Assembly (NCBI GenBank): GCA_020026115.1
Contig: JAHHQY010000046.1
Location: 1 to 8,713, forward strand
Direction of reading: 5' to 3'
Length of the DNA stretch: 8,713 nt
DNA from: Actinobacillus sp.
GTDB taxonomy: Bacteria > Pseudomonadota > Gammaproteobacteria > Enterobacterales > Pasteurellaceae
The position numbers and the translations under genes were made by a program. The notes under the pieces were generated by a model. That model saw only the letters and a program-made list of their open reading frames with translations, was not told where the DNA came from and did no database searches. Positions 6,146-8,713 of the stretch are shown here, piece after piece. The number at the start of each line of letters is the position of its first letter. Within the stretch, counting starts at the first letter, position 1.

Positions 6146-8260
6146 ATGTTAGTGATTAAACGTGACGGTGCGAAAATGCCTTTTGAAGTCAACCGAATTC
6201 GTGTTGCTATTGAAGCGGCAAGTCGCGCTTGTAATGTACATGATGAAGAATTTTGTAAACAAATTAGTGAACAAATTCAACAAGATATTCAAAATAAGCA
6301 AATTGAAAGTATGGATATAAGCCATATTCAACAGCTTGTAGAAGAAAAGTTGATGCAAAGTCGCTATCCGCAAATTGCTCGTGCGTACATTGAATACCGT
6401 CATGATCGCGATCTCGCCCGTGAAAAACGCAGTAGTTTAACGCGTGAAATTGAAGGCTTAATCGATCAAAGCAATGTGGCTATTTTAAATGAAAATGCCA
6501 ATAAAGATGCGAAAGTGATCCCAACACAACGTGATCTTTTAGCTGGGATCGTCGCAAAACATTATGCAAAACATTACATTTTGCCAAAAGATATTGTTGA
6601 GGCTCACGAAAAAGGCGAAATTCATTATCACGATCTCGATTATTCACCATTTTTCCCAATGTTTAACTGTATGTTGGTGGACTTACAAGGTATGTTCACC
6701 CATGGATTTAAAATGGGTAATGCGGAAATTGAAACGCCAAAATCTATTACAACGGCCGCAGCGGTGACCGCTCAAATTATTGCGCAAGTTGCCAGCCATA
6801 TTTATGGCGGAACAACCATTGATCGCATTGATGAAGTGTTAGCGCCTTTCGTGGAATTAAGTTATCAAAAACATCTTAAAAATGCAGAGCGATTTGAAGT
6901 GCCAAATAAAGAAGCCTATGCACAAGCCCTCATTGAAAAAGAATGTTTTGATGCTTTCCAGTCTCTTGAATATGAAGTAAATACATTACATACCGCCAAT
7001 GGACAAACGCCATTCGTTACTTTTGGTTTTGGTTTAGGAACAAGCTGGCAGGCAAAATTAATTCAAAAATCGATTTTGGAAAATCGTATTCGCGGTTTAG
7101 GTAAAAACCATAAAACGCCAGTTTTTCCAAAATTAGTTTTCACGATTAAACGTGGCTTAAATGCAAATCCAACAGATCCTAACTATGATATCAAACAGTT
7201 AGCATTAGAATGCGCAACCAAACGTATGTATCCTGATATTTTAAACTACGATCAAGTGGTTAAAGTAACAGGTTCATTTAAAGCGCCAATGGGTTGTCGT
7301 AGTTTCTTAAATGTTTATGAAGAAGAGGGACAGGAAATTCATAGCGGACGCAATAATTTAGGCGTAGTAAGTTTAAATTTACCGCGTATTGCGATTGAAG
7401 CGAAAGGAAATGAAGCGGAATTTTATCGCATTTTAGACCAACGTTTAGCCGTAGCGAAAAAAGCGTTAATGACACGCATTGCACGTTTAGAAAATACGAA
7501 AGCGAAAGTTGCGCCAATTCTTTATATGGAAGGTGCTTGTGGCGTGCGTTTAAATGCAGAAGATCGAGTGGCGGATATTTTCAAAAATGGCCGAGCTTCT
7601 ATTTCTTTAGGTTACATCGGTATTCATGAAACCTTGTATGCTTTATTTGGCAAACATATTTTTGATAACGAAAGTTTGCGTGAAAAAGGCATCGAAATTG
7701 TAAAATATTTAAGCAACGCAACGAAAGAATGGCGCAAAGAAACCGGTTATGCCTTTAGTTTATATTCAACGCCAAGTGAAAACTTATGTGATCGTTTTTG
7801 CCGTTTGGATAGTCAACAATTCGGCGTGATTGAAAATGTGACGGACAAAGGTTACTACACCAACAGTTTCCATTTAGACGTGGCGAAAAAAACCAATCCG
7901 TTCGATAAAATTGATTTTGAAATGCCTTATCCGCCATTAGCAAGCGGTGGTTTTATTTGTTATGGCGAATTTCCAAATATGCAAAAAAATGTTACCGCTT
8001 TGGAAACAGTCTGGGATTATAGTTATGACCGCGTGCCATATTACGGAACCAATACACCGATTGACGAATGTTATGAATGTGGCTTTATGGGCGAATTTGA
8101 TTGTACGAGCAAAGGTTTTACTTGCCCGAAATGTGGAAATCACGATAGCGAAAAAGTATCTGTTACGCGCCGAGTTTGTGGTTATTTAGGTTCGCCTGAT
8201 GCGCGTCCATTTAATGCAGGAAAACAAGAAGAAGTTCAACGTCGAGTAAAACATTTATAA
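6146..8260 (+). CDS. nrdD: Anaerobic ribonucleoside-triphosphate reductase (class III), large subunit
   Basis: Complete glycyl-radical enzyme of 704 residues (E. coli 712) that reduces ribonucleoside triphosphates to deoxyribonucleotides without oxygen. An N-terminal ATP-cone (about residues 1-95, beginning VIKRDGAKMPF) gives allosteric control. Cys175 in FNCMLVDL and Cys384 in MGCRSFL fall at the same numbers as in E. coli. The C-terminal zinc site is Cys642/Cys645 with Cys660/Cys663. The radical-bearing glycine is Gly679 in RRVCGYLG (E. coli Gly681). It differs from E. coli by losing the last six residues. Two in-frame ATGs compete: 6137 and 6146. The Shine-Dalgarno GAGGG (6132-6136) abuts the first but is 9 nt from the second, so 6146 is preferred; starting at 6137 would add three residues. 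The next gene encodes its activase, four nt downstream. Confidence 0.98.
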   Translation: MLVIKRDGAKMPFEVNRIRVAIEAASRACNVHDEEFCKQISEQIQQDIQNKQIESMDISHIQQLVEEKLMQSRYPQIARAYIEYRHDRDLAREKRSSLTREIEGLIDQSNVAILNENANKDAKVIPTQRDLLAGIVAKHYAKHYILPKDIVEAHEKGEIHYHDLDYSPFFPMFNCMLVDLQGMFTHGFKMGNAEIETPKSITTAAAVTAQIIAQVASHIYGGTTIDRIDEVLAPFVELSYQKHLKNAERFEVPNKEAYAQALIEKECFDAFQSLEYEVNTLHTANGQTPFVTFGFGLGTSWQAKLIQKSILENRIRGLGKNHKTPVFPKLVFTIKRGLNANPTDPNYDIKQLALECATKRMYPDILNYDQVVKVTGSFKAPMGCRSFLNVYEEEGQEIHSGRNNLGVVSLNLPRIAIEAKGNEAEFYRILDQRLAVAKKALMTRIARLENTKAKVAPILYMEGACGVRLNAEDRVADIFKNGRASISLGYIGIHETLYALFGKHIFDNESLREKGIEIVKYLSNATKEWRKETGYAFSLYSTPSENLCDRFCRLDSQQFGVIENVTDKGYYTNSFHLDVAKKTNPFDKIDFEMPYPPLASGGFICYGEFPNMQKNVTALETVWDYSYDRVPYYGTNTPIDECYECGFMGEFDCTSKGFTCPKCGNHDSEKVSVTRRVCGYLGSPDARPFNAGKQEEVQRRVKHL

Positions 8261-8264
8261 GATT

Positions 8265-8713
8265 ATGAATTACTTACAATATTATCCAATTGATGTTGTG
8301 AATGGAGAAGGGGTGCGATGCACCCTTTTTGTTAGCGGTTGTGAGCATCGCTGTAAAGGGTGCTACAATCAAAAAAGTTGGTCGCTGGATGCGGGTATTT
8401 TTTTTGATGACGCAATGGAAGAGCAAATTATTCGAGATTTAAAAGATGAACGTATTAAACGGCAAGGTTTAACGCTTTCTGGTGGCGACCCTTTTCATCC
8501 ACAAAATGTCGATCGCCTTTTGCAATTAGTCAAACGGGTAAAAAACGAATGTCCGAAAAAGGATATTTGGGCGTGGACAGGTTACAAATTAGAAGAATTA
8601 ACCTCGAAGCAACAAGCCTTATTAGAATATATTGATGTATTAATTGATGGAAAGTTTGAACAAGAACTCGCCGATCCAAGTCTCGCCTGGCGAGGTTCAA
8701 GCAACCAAATTAT
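8265..8713 (+). CDS. nrdG: Anaerobic ribonucleotide reductase-activating protein (partial, 3' end cut by window)
   Basis: The radical-SAM activase that generates the glycyl radical on NrdD using S-adenosylmethionine and a 4Fe-4S cluster. The frame is open from the ATG at 8265 to the window edge, giving 149 codons plus two bases. E. coli NrdG has 154 residues and the visible end (WRGSSNQI) matches its C-terminus, so only about five to seven residues and the stop are missing. The cluster ligands are Cys26, Cys30 and Cys33 in GCEHRCKGCYN (CxxxCxxC), followed by the SAM-contacting GGDP (73-76). Only four nt separate it from the nrdD stop and there is no good Shine-Dalgarno (AAGATTATG), so translation probably depends on coupling with nrdD. 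A terminator-like hairpin lies inside its first codons. The function is secure. Confidence 0.96.
   Translation, partial: MNYLQYYPIDVVNGEGVRCTLFVSGCEHRCKGCYNQKSWSLDAGIFFDDAMEEQIIRDLKDERIKRQGLTLSGGDPFHPQNVDRLLQLVKRVKNECPKKDIWAWTGYKLEELTSKQQALLEYIDVLIDGKFEQELADPSLAWRGSSNQI
8307..8330 (+). other. Terminator-like hairpin inside the start of nrdG
   Basis: GGGTGC (8311-8316) pairs perfectly with GCACCC (8320-8325) around a three-base GAT loop, and the right arm runs into five T residues (8326-8330). The stem can extend with G-U and A-U pairs from 8310 back to 8307. This is the shape of a small intrinsic terminator, but it lies in codons 15-22 of nrdG, where the protein (GEGVRCTL) is largely fixed by family conservation. 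It may only slow or partly stop transcription, or be a coincidence of codon choice. Confidence 0.3.

Overview
This 8.7 kb window is an ordinary bacterial core-genome segment, most likely from a member of the Pasteurellaceae (Haemophilus/Pasteurella relatives). The evidence is AT-rich gammaproteobacterial coding sequence, very close similarity of AlaA, NrdD and NrdG to the Escherichia coli proteins as I remember them, a thioredoxin of the Haemophilus TrxM type, and repeated AAGCGGT heptamers that resemble the core of Pasteurellaceae DNA uptake sequences. The genus cannot be fixed from the sequence alone.

Layout. Positions 1-170 hold no convincing gene. They contain an AT-rich inverted repeat, two GC-richer hairpins (one a good terminator for trxA on the minus strand), and tiny plus-strand ORFs behind strong Shine-Dalgarno sequences. 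From 171 to 4449 four genes lie on the minus strand. Read 5' to 3' they are menF (isochorismate synthase), menD (SEPHCHC synthase), dapB (dihydrodipicolinate reductase) and trxA (thioredoxin). menF, menD and dapB are tightly packed, with a 10-nt overlap and then a 9-nt gap, and look like one operon. trxA follows after 113 nt and appears to have its own promoter. A 161-nt divergent region separates menF from alaA (glutamate-pyruvate aminotransferase) on the plus strand, which ends in a strong rho-independent terminator. A gene-free stretch of about 320 nt follows, with a good sigma-70-type promoter at its right end. Then come nrdD (anaerobic ribonucleotide reductase) and nrdG (its radical-SAM activase), 4 nt apart; nrdG runs off the right edge only a few codons short of its end.

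How the genes fit together. MenF and MenD carry out the first two committed steps from chorismate to menaquinone, the quinone used for anaerobic respiration. NrdD and NrdG make deoxyribonucleotides without oxygen. The window is therefore rich in anaerobic-growth functions, alongside two amino-acid enzymes (DapB for lysine and peptidoglycan, AlaA for alanine) and a general thiol reductant (TrxA). The rest of the menaquinone pathway (menH, menB, menC, menE) is not in this window.

I found no undescribed biological system. All seven genes are intact, apart from the edge truncation of nrdG, and belong to well-known families with their key residues present. The points most worth a second look are small: the structured plus-strand region at the left end, a terminator-like hairpin inside the start of nrdG, and the AAGCGGT heptamers.
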